Below, one piece after another: positions 1 to 9,748 of a stretch of 64,000 bases of DNA. The stretch's first letter is position 1, and every line of letters starts with the position of its first letter. The stretch is from Rahnella laticis (GTDB lineage Bacteria > Pseudomonadota > Gammaproteobacteria > Enterobacterales > Enterobacteriaceae), in the NCBI RefSeq assembly GCF_015644585.1, contig NZ_JADOBI010000005.1:372001-436000 (forward strand), written 5' to 3'. Under the pieces are notes generated by a model, which had not been told where the DNA came from, did not search any database, and saw only the letters and a list, made by a program, of their open reading frames with translations. Position numbers and translations under genes: made by a program.

Positions 1-14
1 GCTATACGCATCAT
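1..14 (-). CDS. htpX: HtpX membrane protease, first codons only
   Basis: Only the first codons, reading MMRI, are in the window; the rest lies beyond the left edge. The start fits HtpX, a membrane zinc metalloprotease of the envelope stress response, whose N-terminus begins MMRIALFLL in enterobacteria. A strong ribosome site (GAGGAAG on the minus strand, positions 24-30) precedes it. htpX directly follows prc in E. coli on the same strand, which supports the call. The 14 bases alone would not prove it. Confidence 0.7.
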
Positions 15-246
15 AAAATTTTACTTCCTCATTGTTACTTCGTTGTTATTGATTGAGTCACACCACCGGCACATAGCCTGCACGGCTGTACTGATCCTAT
101 GGGCTTCTTGCCCAGATTCAAGAGTCCCTGCCCGCTAAAGGCCTAAAATCACAATACTTTACATTTTGAAGCGTTTTATTTCACAACCGTCGCTGAAATC
201 TATGGAGTTTCCGCGTCCCGGCAAGCTTTCCTGCCCGGTTTAGCGC

Positions 247-275
247 ATAAAAAAAGCGCACCGGAGTGCGCTTTT
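247..275 (-). terminator. Rho-independent terminator after prc
   Basis: A 7-bp stem AGCGCAC/GTGCGCT (255-261 with 266-272) and a 4-base loop are followed on the minus strand by a run of T (A-run 248-254 on the plus strand). It lies about 25 bp past the prc stop codon and separates prc from htpX. Confidence 0.85.
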
Positions 276-297
276 CATCTGACTACCGGGTGAAGAA

Positions 298-2370
298 TTA
301 CTTCGCCGCGGTCTGGTTGCCCTGAGCTTTTTCCAGATTGCCCAAGTCAACGGCAATGTGGTCAGCTTCATCGAGATAAGGATCCGGCGCCACGTAATCT
401 TTCGGCAAATCGTCGAGAGATTTCAGCGGTTTCTTACCTTCACGTTTGAAGCGTTCGTTCAGACGGCTCAGACGTAATGCATCGTCCTCTTTGTCCTCTT
501 TATCACGCTGTGCGTAATTAAGGGAGGCGGTATCACGTTTGTCCTTCAGCGCTTTATAACGGGTGATATCCTGCTGGATGTACTGGAACTCAGGATCCTT
601 CGCAATACGTGCTTCATGATCTTTCAGCAAATCAGGCAGGAACGGTTTCATGTCGCCCAATTTGGTGTAAGTCGCCGCGTTGATGCTATCCCACGGAAGC
701 GCGTTATCTTCGAACTTCTCACCCGTTTCAATCGATTCAATACCGGTTGGCATCAGAATATCCGGGGTAACCCCTTTACGCTGAGTACTGCCGCCGTTGA
801 TACGATAGAATTTCTGGATTGTGTACTGCACAGAGCCCAGCGCAGGCCATTCCGGACGCAGCATCTGATCATAGATGCGGTTTAGTGAACGGTACTGCTG
901 CACGGTCCCTTTACCGAAGGTCGGCTCACCGACAATCAGCGCACGGCCATAATCCTGCATTGCGGCGGCAAAGATTTCTGAAGCTGACGCACTGAAGCGG
1001 TCAACCAGAACCACCAGCGGGCCTTTGTAGTAGACGACGCCATCGGTATCGCTGTCCTGACGGATACGACCGTTGTTATCGCGAACCTGCACAACAGGGC
1101 CACTTGGGATAAACAAACCTGACAAAGAAACCGCTTCAGTCAGGGCACCGCCGCCGTTGGTACGGAGATCGATAACCAGGCTGTTGACGTTTTGCTTCGC
1201 CATTTTCTGTAGCTGGACTTTAACATCGTCCGTCAGCCCCACGTAGAAGCCCGGAATGTCCATCACGGCCACTTTTTGGTCGCCGACGTTTTTGATGGTC
1301 ATTTTGACTGCGCGATCTTCCAGACGGATTTTTTCGCGTGTCAGGGTAATAACATGGTTTTTAGCATTTTTGCCCGCAGGCAGGATCTGCAGGCGTACTT
1401 TGCTACCTTTAGGTCCTTTGATGAGCGCGACGACATCATCAAGACGCCAGCCGATCACATCAACAATTGGGGTTTGCTTGCCGGCCTGAACCTGGCCCAC
1501 ACCCACAATACGGTCGCCAACCGCAATGGATTTGCTCTTGGCCGCCGGGCCTCCAGCTACCATTGAATTGATGACGGTATAATCATCGTCACCCTGCAAG
1601 ACGGCGCCGATACCTTCCAGAGACAGGCTCATCTCGGTATTGAACTGCTCGGTGCTGCGGGGAGAGAGATAATTGGTGTGCGGGTCGATTTCATGCGCAA
1701 AGGCATTCATCACCAGCTGGAAAACATCTTCGCTGTTGCTCTGCGTCAGACGTTTCATCGCAAAATGATAACGTTTGGAGAGCACATCGCGGATTTCCTG
1801 ATCGTTTTTGCCGGTCAGTTTGAGGTTCAGCTCGTCATATTTGACTTTCGCATCCCACAACTTATCCAGCTCAGCGCGGTCTTTCGGCCACGGTGCTTTA
1901 CTGCGATCAAGCTCAATGGTGTCGTTGCCAGTGAAATCCATCGGACGCTCAAGCACTTTCAACGCGTAGTCATAGCGTTCAAAGCGACGTTTTTGCGCCA
2001 GATTGAATAAGGCATAAGGCGTGGTTAACTGACCGGATTTCAGTTCCTCACCCAAAGTGGCACGTTTATCAGTAAACTGCGCCACGTCGGAAGCCATGAG
2101 TACGTTATGGCCATAATCGAGCATGTTGAGGTAACGGTCGAAGATTTTCGCTGAGAAATCTGCATTAAGGTCGAACTGACGATAATGTGAACGGGTAAAG
2201 CGTGCGGTCACACGCTCGCTTACCGTTGCATCCTGCGGATCTTGCGTCAAATTAGGGAGTTGAGCGAGAGTCACCGGTGCACTCTCGTTCGCTGCAAAGC
2301 TGGTATTCACCAGCCCTGCCCCTGCCATTAACAGACCCGCGATAACGCTTAATCTGACAAATTTGTTCAT
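298..2370 (-). CDS. prc: Tail-specific periplasmic protease Prc (Tsp)
   Basis: Prc is a periplasmic serine protease that degrades proteins by their C-terminal tails. With its adaptor NlpI it controls peptidoglycan hydrolases such as MepS in E. coli. The start chosen is the ATG at 2370 (MNKFVRLSV), which gives 690 residues, close to the E. coli length. A signal peptide ends around TSFAANE, and a GGAGG ribosome site lies upstream. A longer reading from 2418 would overlap proQ and is unlikely. A PDZ domain (SLEGIGAVLQ, GGPAAKSKSIAVGD) precedes the S41 peptidase domain, with the Ser in FSASASE and the Lys in FGKGTVQ forming the catalytic dyad. It sits 19 bp after proQ, probably in one operon. Confidence 0.97.
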   Translation of the reverse strand: MNKFVRLSVIAGLLMAGAGLVNTSFAANESAPVTLAQLPNLTQDPQDATVSERVTARFTRSHYRQFDLNADFSAKIFDRYLNMLDYGHNVLMASDVAQFTDKRATLGEELKSGQLTTPYALFNLAQKRRFERYDYALKVLERPMDFTGNDTIELDRSKAPWPKDRAELDKLWDAKVKYDELNLKLTGKNDQEIRDVLSKRYHFAMKRLTQSNSEDVFQLVMNAFAHEIDPHTNYLSPRSTEQFNTEMSLSLEGIGAVLQGDDDYTVINSMVAGGPAAKSKSIAVGDRIVGVGQVQAGKQTPIVDVIGWRLDDVVALIKGPKGSKVRLQILPAGKNAKNHVITLTREKIRLEDRAVKMTIKNVGDQKVAVMDIPGFYVGLTDDVKVQLQKMAKQNVNSLVIDLRTNGGGALTEAVSLSGLFIPSGPVVQVRDNNGRIRQDSDTDGVVYYKGPLVVLVDRFSASASEIFAAAMQDYGRALIVGEPTFGKGTVQQYRSLNRIYDQMLRPEWPALGSVQYTIQKFYRINGGSTQRKGVTPDILMPTGIESIETGEKFEDNALPWDSINAATYTKLGDMKPFLPDLLKDHEARIAKDPEFQYIQQDITRYKALKDKRDTASLNYAQRDKEDKEDDALRLSRLNERFKREGKKPLKSLDDLPKDYVAPDPYLDEADHIAVDLGNLEKAQGNQTAAK

Positions 2371-2389
2371 GCCTGAGTTGGCCTCCGTA

Positions 2390-3079
2390 TCAGAACTGCA
2401 AGTGTTCTGCGCGCACAATCATCGCCAGACCCGAAGAGAGCTGAACGCGAACACCGTCTTTGGCAATTTCCAAAACGGTTGCATCCATCGCACTCTTACC
2501 TGCTCTGACTTTGATTTCCTGGCCAATTTGCAGTTTTGAAATGTCTGTTACTGGCACCTGACGCGGTTCACGTTTTTCCTCACGCGGTGGGCGAGGTGTA
2601 CGTGGTTTGCGATTTTCCTGACCAGCCACAGCTGCGGGCGCATTTTCACGACGCGGCGCAGGTTTTTTAGCGGCCGGACGTGGACGACGTGGCTCAGTGG
2701 TTTCACCGGCTTCACGACGTTTAGCCTGTTGTTCTGCACGTTGTGCCTGAACGCGGGCTTTTGCTTCTTCCAACTGTTTACGGGCATGTTCGACGTGCTG
2801 CTCTTCGAGAACGCCACATGAATTACCATCAAGGTCAACGCGTTCTGCGCCAACTTTAACGCCATACAGATAGCGCCAGCTTGAGGTATACAGACGCAGA
2901 GCAGAGCGTAACTGAGTTTTGCTCAGATTCTCTTCACCTTGCACGCGCTCGACCAAATCCGCAAAGATACCGATCTTTAATGGGCGTGCTTCGCCTTCGG
3001 CGGTAAAACAGAGCGGGAACCGCTCAGCCAAAAAGGCGATGACTTCTTTACTACTGTTCAACTTAGGTTGATTTTCCAT
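2390..3079 (-). CDS. proQ: RNA chaperone ProQ
   Basis: ProQ is a global RNA-binding protein of the FinO family that stabilises small RNAs and mRNA 3' ends; its loss lowers ProP transporter activity in E. coli. The 229-residue protein has the conserved N-terminal FinO/ProQ domain (residues 1-120, [23 protein letters not shown]), a positively charged low-complexity linker rich in Lys, Arg and Pro (about 120-175), and a C-terminal Tudor-like domain ([20 protein letters not shown]). The order msrC, proQ, prc, htpX matches E. coli. Confidence 0.98.
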   Translation of the reverse strand: MENQPKLNSSKEVIAFLAERFPLCFTAEGEARPLKIGIFADLVERVQGEENLSKTQLRSALRLYTSSWRYLYGVKVGAERVDLDGNSCGVLEEQHVEHARKQLEEAKARVQAQRAEQQAKRREAGETTEPRRPRPAAKKPAPRRENAPAAVAGQENRKPRTPRPPREEKREPRQVPVTDISKLQIGQEIKVRAGKSAMDATVLEIAKDGVRVQLSSGLAMIVRAEHLQF

Positions 3080-3174
3080 GAAATTTCCTGATTACAACGG
3101 GTTTGCCAACCGGCGCAGGCATGAACAGGCGCCATTATAATGACGCCATTATTAAATGCCACGTTATCCGACGA

Positions 3175-3672
3175 TCAACTTACGATCAGATTGACATATT
3201 TTTCAGCATCGCAGTTTTCGAGATGCTGGCAAAGCCCGCTGACCAACTCTGTCAGCCCCTGTTCATCGGCTTCATCGAAGCGCTGATAAACGGTGCTATC
3301 AATGTCTAATACGCCAATAACTGTGCCTTTCACCGTGATGGGAAGGACAATTTCGGCATTACTTGCAGCGTCACAGGCGATGTGGCCCGGGAAGGCATGA
3401 ACATCACCAACACGCTGTACGGCATTTTCTGCAACAGCGGTACCGCAGACGCCTTTTCCTACCGGAATACGCACGCAGGCAATTTTACCCTGGAATGGCC
3501 CCAGCACCAGCGATGTGCCGTCCATCAGATAAAAACCTACCCAATTCACGCCGTCAAGACGCTCAAAAAGTAAGGCACTGGCGTTCGACAGAGTCGCAAT
3601 AAAATTGTTTTCTCCGGCGATCAACGCGCTCAAATCACGTTTTAATTCCGTGTAGAATGCTTCTTTATTCAT
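3175..3672 (-). CDS. msrC: Free methionine-R-sulfoxide reductase
   Basis: MsrC reduces free L-methionine-R-sulfoxide to methionine in the cytoplasm as part of oxidant repair. It is a 165-residue single GAF domain with the three family cysteines at positions 66, 76 and 100 (KIACVRIPVGKGVCGTAV and HIACDAASNAEIV). These form the catalytic and resolving set known from E. coli fRMsr. It lies about 95 bp upstream of proQ on the same strand and may be cotranscribed or have its own promoter. Confidence 0.95.
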   Translation of the reverse strand: MNKEAFYTELKRDLSALIAGENNFIATLSNASALLFERLDGVNWVGFYLMDGTSLVLGPFQGKIACVRIPVGKGVCGTAVAENAVQRVGDVHAFPGHIACDAASNAEIVLPITVKGTVIGVLDIDSTVYQRFDEADEQGLTELVSGLCQHLENCDAEKYVNLIVS

Positions 3673-3929
3673 GTAGTAACCAATAATAACCTAAGGGCAC
3701 TGAGCCGTTCTGGTGTGCTTAACCCCTATAAAATAAGCATTAAATGCCCATATGAACAAGGTTAATCCTGTGTGACATCAAAAAGACTCACCTACAATAA
3801 CTGTTTGCCGACCGCATAATACGTTATTTTGTCAAAAAAACCTGGCTGATATTGGCTCAATGGCCTCGCCTGACCCCTTCGGGGGATGCGTAATTGTAAC
3901 AACAGGTATTCTTTACTATTCCAGGTACT

Positions 3930-5177
3930 ATGAAAATACACACAATTTCAGCCCAACTGCCGCATATTCGCTACCAGCGGTGCAGTGAATGTGACTACCT
4001 TTTTGCGCTTCCCGCTCTGTTGCGGACGCAAACGGCGCACTGTCCGCGCTGTAACGCCAAAGTCGAAAAGGGTCGGGTTTGTTCCCTGCCACGTCTGATC
4101 ACGATTGCCATCAGCATTTTACTGCTGATGCCGTTTGCCTATACCGAGCCCCTTATCAGCATCCGCCTTCTGGGCACGCGTATTGACGCCAGTCTGCTGG
4201 AAGGAATCTGGCAAATGTCGCGTCAGGGCGATCCGGTCACCGCCAGCATGGTCGCGTTTTGCACTATCGGTGCGCCGCTGACGCTGGCGCTCTCCATTCT
4301 TTACCTGCATTTTGGCAGCAAACTGGGCATGAACCTGAAACCCGTGCTGCTGATGCTCGACCGCCTGAAAGACTGGGTGATGCTCGATATCTATCTGATT
4401 GGCATGGCCGTCGCCAGCATTAAGGTCAAAGAGTATGCCGACATTAATGTCGGGATTGCGCTGGCGGCGTACCTGATGATGACCGTCATGGTCACGCTGA
4501 CGATGATTAACCTGAATATCGAACAATTGTGGGAAGAGTTTTATCCGCAGCGCCAGCCTAAAGGCGTGCCCTCTTCGCTGCGCTTGTGTCTGGCCTGTAA
4601 ATTTACCGGACAACCGGATGAACGAGGCCGTTGTCCGCGTTGTCACGTACCGATGCGGCTGCGTTATAAACACAGTTTGCAAAAAACCTGGGCGGCGCTT
4701 ATTGCGGCCATCATCTTCCTGATCCCTGCGAACCTGCTGCCGATTTCGATTATTTATGCCAACGGACAACAGCTGAAAGACACCATTTTCTCCGGCGTCG
4801 TGTCGCTCGCCACGTCAGGCAACGTGCCGATTGCCGCCATCGTGTTTATCGCCAGCGTTCTGGTGCCTTTCACAAAAGTTATCGTGATGCTGACGTTACT
4901 GATCAGCATCCATTTCAAAGCGATTCAGGGATTGAAAACGCGTATTCGCCTCTTACGGCTGGTGACCTGGATCGGACGCTGGTCGATGCTCGATTTGTTT
5001 GTTATTTCATTGATGATGTCGCTGGTAAATCGTGACCAGCTTTTGTCATTTACAATGGGACCGGCTGCCTTTTACTTTGGCTCTGCCGTGATCCTCACCA
5101 TTCTTGCCGTTGAATGGCTTGATAGCCGCTTGATTTGGGATGCACATGCAACAGGAAACGCCGAATACACCGACTGA
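3930..5177 (+). CDS. letA: PqiA-like inner-membrane protein LetA
   Basis: LetA (YebS) is the inner-membrane partner of the MCE-domain tunnel protein LetB and is thought to feed lipids between the inner and outer membranes. The 415-residue protein has two PqiA-type modules. Each starts with a zinc-ribbon-like pair of CxxC motifs (CSECDY/CPRC near residue 19 and CLACKF/CPRC near residue 220) followed by about four membrane segments. Its 3' end overlaps letB by 32 bp, which implies translational coupling. The divergent neighbour is msrC, across a 257-bp spacer. Confidence 0.95.
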   Translation: MKIHTISAQLPHIRYQRCSECDYLFALPALLRTQTAHCPRCNAKVEKGRVCSLPRLITIAISILLLMPFAYTEPLISIRLLGTRIDASLLEGIWQMSRQGDPVTASMVAFCTIGAPLTLALSILYLHFGSKLGMNLKPVLLMLDRLKDWVMLDIYLIGMAVASIKVKEYADINVGIALAAYLMMTVMVTLTMINLNIEQLWEEFYPQRQPKGVPSSLRLCLACKFTGQPDERGRCPRCHVPMRLRYKHSLQKTWAALIAAIIFLIPANLLPISIIYANGQQLKDTIFSGVVSLATSGNVPIAAIVFIASVLVPFTKVIVMLTLLISIHFKAIQGLKTRIRLLRLVTWIGRWSMLDLFVISLMMSLVNRDQLLSFTMGPAAFYFGSAVILTILAVEWLDSRLIWDAHATGNAEYTD

Positions 5178-7776
5178 AGCACGGATAAAACACAGGCGCC
5201 GGATTTCACCCTTCTGGCTTCTGCCGTTTATTGCTTTACTGATTGCCGGATGGCTGATTTACAGCAACTACGAGGAGCGCGGGACGACTGTTACTATCGA
5301 TTTCCAGTCAGCGGCGGGCATCGTTGCTGGCCGTACGCCTGTGCGTTATCAGGGCGTTGAAGTCGGATCGGTCGAATCCATCAGCCTGAGCAAAGATCTG
5401 CGCACCATTCAGGTAAAAGTCAGCATTAAAAGCGATCTGTCTGACGCGTTGCGCGAAGGCACTCAGTTCTGGCTGGTGACGCCGAAAGCATCGCTGGCGG
5501 GCGTTTCCGGCCTTGATGCACTGGTGGGCGGTAACTACATCGGCATGATGCCAGGCCCCGGTAACGAGAAAGATCACTTTGTCGCCCTCGATACACAGCC
5601 GAAATTCCGCCTGAATACCGGCGAACTGATGGTTCATCTGCACTCAAAAGATCTGGGCTCGCTGAGCACCGGTTCGCTGGTGTATTACCGTAAAATCCCG
5701 ATCGGAAAAGTTTACGATTACGACATCGAAAGCGGCAACAACGGTGTGACGATTGATTTACTGATCGACACGCGCTTTGCCAATCTGGTCAAAGACAATA
5801 CGCGGTTCTGGAATGTTTCCGGCTTTAAAGGCGATTTCAGCCTGAGCGGTGCAAAAGTTCAGATGGAAAGCCTGGCTGCGCTGGTCAACGGCGCGATCTC
5901 GATGGATTCTCCGAATGACGGGCAACCCGCCAAAGCCGACCAGTCTTACGTTCTTTACCCCGATCTGGCGCAAAGCCAGCGCGGCGTGGAAATCGACCTG
6001 GATTTGCCGAATGGCAATGGCCTGTCCGAAGGCCAGACACCGCTGATGTACCAAGGTTTGCAGGTCGGTACGCTGACAAAAATCACCTTGCAGCCGGATA
6101 ACAAAGTCACCGGGAAACTGACCGTCGACCCTTCCGTGCTGGATATGATGCGCACCGGAACGCGCATCGAAATGAACAGCCCGAAACTCAGCCTGAATAA
6201 TGCCAATATCAGCCAGTTGCTGACCGGCAACACGCTGGAACTGATTCCGGGCGACGGCGATGCGCAGAAGCATTTCACCGTCCTCGACAGCAACCAGCGT
6301 TTGCTTCAGGATCCGGCCACCAGCAGGATTCAGCTGGTTGCGCCGCAAAGTTATGGTATTGATGCGGGCCAGCCAATCAAACTGTATGGCATTACCGTTG
6401 GTCAGATCATCGATCGCACACTGACAGATGAAGGTATTTTGTTTAATGCCGCTATCAAGCCGGAATACAAAAACTTACTGCATAAAGACAGCAAGTTTGT
6501 TGTCAACAGCCGCGTTGATGTGAAGCTGGGTATCGACGGGATGGAAGTACTGGGCGCCAGCGCGCAGGAATGGGTGGATGGCGGCATTCGCATTATTCCG
6601 GGCGGAAAAGGCGAACCCGCGCAGAAATATCCGCTGTACAGTAATGCGGAAAAAGCCGCTGAAGGCATTCAGGGCGATCAACCCGGCGCTACGCTGACGC
6701 TGACCGCGAAAAGCCTGCCAGACATTCAGGCCGGTTCCGTGGTGCTTTACCGTAAATTCCAGGTGGGCCAGATTGTGAACGTGCGCCCGAAAGCCAGTGA
6801 ATTTGACGTGGATGTCTACATCCTGCCGCAATACCGCAACCTGCTGACCGAAAAGAGTATTTTCTGGGCAGAAGGCGGAGCCAAAGTTCAGCTTAACGGC
6901 AGCGGCCTGACCGTTCAGGCATCGCCGCTGGATCGCGCACTGAAAGGGGCGATCAGCTTCGATAACTTTGAAGGCGTGCTGACCAGCAAAGGCACCAAGC
7001 GCATTCTTTATGATTCCGAAACCTCCGCACGCGCCGTGGGCAGCCAGATCACACTCAATACCTACGATGCCAGCAAACTTTCCGCGGGCATGCCAATCCG
7101 TTATCTGGGGATCACTATCGGCCAGGTGGAATCCCTGAAACTGGATCCTCAGCTTAATCAGGTTTCCGCCAAAGCCGTGCTGTACCCGGAATACGTCGAC
7201 AACTTCGCCCGCCGTGGCACACGCTTCTCGATCGTTTCACCGGAGATTTCGGCCGGAGGTGTCAGCAATCTTGATACCTTGCTTCAGCCGTACATCAACG
7301 TTGAAGCCGGAAAAGGCGTCCCTGCGCGTAACTTTGATTTGCAGGAATCCACCATTACCGATTCGCGTTACACCGACGGACTGGGCATTGTGGTTGATGC
7401 AGCAGAAGTTGGCTCACTGCAAATCGGTACGCCGGTGCTGTTCCGCGGCATCGAAGTAGGTACGGTTTCAGGCTTCTATCTGGGCGCGATGGCTGACCGA
7501 GTAAACGTGACATTGCGCGTCAGTAAAAAGTACCAGTATCTGGTACGCGAAAACTCCGTGTTCTGGCTGGCCTCCGGCTATGACCTACAGTTCGGTCTGA
7601 CCGGTGGCGTATTCAAAAGCGGAACATTCCAGCAGTTCATCCGCGGCGGGATTGCCTTTGCAACGCCACCGACCACCCCGCTGGCACCGAAAGCCGCCAA
7701 CGGCAACCACTTCCTGCTCAATCCGGAAGCGCCGAAAGACTGGCAAAAATGGGGAACGGCGATCCCAAGGAATTAA
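5146..7776 (+). CDS. letB: Seven-MCE-domain lipid tunnel protein LetB
   Basis: LetB (YebT) forms a stacked hexameric tunnel that spans the periplasm and carries lipids. The protein has a short cytoplasmic N-terminus, one membrane segment ([16 protein letters not shown]) and seven MCE repeats. I count seven copies of the pattern G.PV.Y.G..VG.V, including [47 protein letters not shown] and [16 protein letters not shown] chose the ATG at 5146 (876 residues) over 5140 because the GGGA ribosome site is correctly spaced for it and it aligns with the E. coli start. Confidence 0.96.
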   Translation: MQQETPNTPTEARIKHRRRISPFWLLPFIALLIAGWLIYSNYEERGTTVTIDFQSAAGIVAGRTPVRYQGVEVGSVESISLSKDLRTIQVKVSIKSDLSDALREGTQFWLVTPKASLAGVSGLDALVGGNYIGMMPGPGNEKDHFVALDTQPKFRLNTGELMVHLHSKDLGSLSTGSLVYYRKIPIGKVYDYDIESGNNGVTIDLLIDTRFANLVKDNTRFWNVSGFKGDFSLSGAKVQMESLAALVNGAISMDSPNDGQPAKADQSYVLYPDLAQSQRGVEIDLDLPNGNGLSEGQTPLMYQGLQVGTLTKITLQPDNKVTGKLTVDPSVLDMMRTGTRIEMNSPKLSLNNANISQLLTGNTLELIPGDGDAQKHFTVLDSNQRLLQDPATSRIQLVAPQSYGIDAGQPIKLYGITVGQIIDRTLTDEGILFNAAIKPEYKNLLHKDSKFVVNSRVDVKLGIDGMEVLGASAQEWVDGGIRIIPGGKGEPAQKYPLYSNAEKAAEGIQGDQPGATLTLTAKSLPDIQAGSVVLYRKFQVGQIVNVRPKASEFDVDVYILPQYRNLLTEKSIFWAEGGAKVQLNGSGLTVQASPLDRALKGAISFDNFEGVLTSKGTKRILYDSETSARAVGSQITLNTYDASKLSAGMPIRYLGITIGQVESLKLDPQLNQVSAKAVLYPEYVDNFARRGTRFSIVSPEISAGGVSNLDTLLQPYINVEAGKGVPARNFDLQESTITDSRYTDGLGIVVDAAEVGSLQIGTPVLFRGIEVGTVSGFYLGAMADRVNVTLRVSKKYQYLVRENSVFWLASGYDLQFGLTGGVFKSGTFQQFIRGGIAFATPPTTPLAPKAANGNHFLLNPEAPKDWQKWGTAIPRN

Positions 7777-7794
7777 CCGATCCCGCGCTTTCAG

Positions 7795-7817
7795 AGGCCA
7801 CCTGCGGGTGGCCTTTT
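7795..7817 (+). terminator. Terminator after letB
   Basis: An 8-bp perfect stem AGGCCACC/GGTGGCCT (7795-7802 with 7807-7814) with a TGCG loop and a T tail starts 18 bp after the letB stop. Confidence 0.85.
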
Positions 7818-7848
7818 CATTTCATTCGGCCAACACCCGCGCCTTCAT

Positions 7849-9378
7849 ATGCCGGCAAATATGCTAAACTCCGCGGCAGAAAACACCTTCAGTTCTGGAA
7901 ACCAACTCTTGTCAAAGCTCACCACTGCCAGCGATTTCGCTGATAAATTACCTGCCGCCTTTCTGGATGCGACGCGCGCAATCATGCCAGCCAGACTGAC
8001 CATGGAAGATTTTATTGCGATATGCCAGCGCCCTCTGCGCCCCAGCCTGCGGGTCAATACCCTGAAAATCAGCGTGACGGATTTTCTCGAAATGGCGTCA
8101 GGATTTCAGTGGGATTTAGAGCCAGTGCCCTGGTGTGCCGAAGGTTTTTGGATCAACCGCCACGCCCTGGATGATTCCCGATTAGGTAACGCGCTGGCTC
8201 ATCTCGCCGGGCTTTTTTACATTCAGGAAGCCAGCTCCATGCTCCCCGTCACGGCCCTGTTTGCTCACGACACACAGCCTGCGCTGGTGATGGACGTTGC
8301 CGCGGCTCCGGGCTCAAAAACGACGCAGATTGCCGCACAGATGGAAAACCGCGGGGGCATCGTTGCCAATGAGTATTCCGCCAGCCGCGTGAAAGTGCTG
8401 CATGCCAACATCAGCCGCTGCGGCGTGAGCAATACCGCGCTGACCCATTTCGACGGGCGCGTGTTCGGTGCCGCGCTACCCGAAACGTTTGATGCGATCC
8501 TGCTGGATGCGCCCTGCTCCGGCGAAGGCGTGATTCGAAAAGATCCTGATGCCATGAGCAACTGGTCAGAAGCCAGCGTGGCTGAAATTGCTACCACGCA
8601 ACGCGAGCTTATCGACAGCGCGTTTCACGCCTTAAAGCCAGGCGGCGTTCTGGTGTATTCCACCTGCACGCTCAATGCGCAGGAAAATCAGCAGGTTTGC
8701 CAGTGGCTGCTGGATACCTACGCCGGTGCGGTGGAAACAGAATCTCTGGAAGATCTATTCGATGGCGCGCAAAAAGCGGTGACACAGGAAGGTTATCTCC
8801 ACGTATTCCCGCAGATTTATGACAGCGAAGGTTTCTTCGTTGCCCGTTTTCGTAAAACAGACTCTGTACCGCGTTTGCCGGTTCCCGGATATAAAGTCGG
8901 CCGCTTCCCGTTCTCGCCACTTTCACGTCAGGACAGCGCGGAAATAATCAAAGCCGCCGCCAGCTCCGGGCTTTCATGGCCTGAAAAACAATACACATTG
9001 TGGCAGCGCGACAAAGAAATCTGGATCTTCCCGGCCGTGCTGGAACCCTTATTCGGCAAGGTCAGATTTTCGCGTATTGGCGTCCGTCTGGCTGAACGCT
9101 TTCCGAAAGGTTTCCGCTGGCAGCATGAAGCCGTTGTTGCTTTCAGCGTCAATGACGCCAGCAACCGGTTTGAAATTGATGATGAACTGGCACAGAACTG
9201 GTTGCGCGGCGTCGATATTTATCCTGAAAACACCCCGGCGACGGATGAATGTCTGGTGACGTGGGCAAATCAGCCGCTGGGGCTGGCAAAAAAAATCGGC
9301 AGCCGGATTAAAAATAGCCTGCCCCGCGAACTGGTCAGGGATGGAGCAACGCGGCACCAGACATTTTCGAACGATTAA
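7849..9378 (+). CDS. rsmF: 16S rRNA m5C1407 methyltransferase RsmF
   Basis: RsmF (YebU) methylates C1407 of 16S rRNA in the 30S subunit using S-adenosylmethionine. The Rossmann-type methyltransferase core shows the SAM motif [13 protein letters not shown], the motif DAPCSGEGV with one catalytic Cys, and [11 protein letters not shown] with the second Cys. A C-terminal PUA-like region follows. The 5' end is uncertain. The ATG at 7849 gives 509 residues, the ATG at 7861 is possible, and a TTG at 7909 gives 489 residues, nearer the E. coli length of about 480. The first residues before LPAAFLD are not conserved. Confidence 0.93.
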   Translation: MPANMLNSAAENTFSSGNQLLSKLTTASDFADKLPAAFLDATRAIMPARLTMEDFIAICQRPLRPSLRVNTLKISVTDFLEMASGFQWDLEPVPWCAEGFWINRHALDDSRLGNALAHLAGLFYIQEASSMLPVTALFAHDTQPALVMDVAAAPGSKTTQIAAQMENRGGIVANEYSASRVKVLHANISRCGVSNTALTHFDGRVFGAALPETFDAILLDAPCSGEGVIRKDPDAMSNWSEASVAEIATTQRELIDSAFHALKPGGVLVYSTCTLNAQENQQVCQWLLDTYAGAVETESLEDLFDGAQKAVTQEGYLHVFPQIYDSEGFFVARFRKTDSVPRLPVPGYKVGRFPFSPLSRQDSAEIIKAAASSGLSWPEKQYTLWQRDKEIWIFPAVLEPLFGKVRFSRIGVRLAERFPKGFRWQHEAVVAFSVNDASNRFEIDDELAQNWLRGVDIYPENTPATDECLVTWANQPLGLAKKIGSRIKNSLPRELVRDGATRHQTFSND

Positions 9379-9748
9379 TTAATTTAACTCTTTCAGTAAT
9401 TTTCTGTGCCACAGGATCCTCCTGCTGGCGCAGAAAATTCTAATAATCTTTTCTTAAATTCGATAAAAATAAGTCTGCTATGCTTTTAACCTGATTCTGC
9501 GCCGGTACATTTTTAGGTGAAATCAGGGTGACAAACTGCATGGAACAAATGACTGTGAAAAATTTTGTGCTACATATATTGGATATCCTTTTATTTTATC
9601 CATATAGGTTAATGGAATTATAAGTAGGAATAATCCTAGCCTGACATGTATTATTGCCCTCAAGATAACATTGCCGGTGATATATCATTTTTAGATATAA
9701 ATCATAGTGCCTGATGTTGAGTAAAGACCTGCCAGTCGGAGAAGTATC
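9379..9748. other. Intergenic region with a 42-bp imperfect palindrome
   Basis: This is an AT-rich spacer between rsmF and the diguanylate cyclase gene. Positions 9398-9411 (AATTTTCTGTGCCA) pair with 9426-9439 (TGGCGCAGAAAATT), and the loop itself holds CAGGA/TCCTG, so the whole 42 bp can fold. It could end rsmF transcription but has no strong T tail. A 27-codon ORF at about 9540 has no clear ribosome site and is not called. Confidence 0.5.

Noticed and set aside
2371-2418. Upstream start of prc
   Set aside because: It would overlap proQ and precede the signal peptide; the ATG at 2370 has the GGAGG site.
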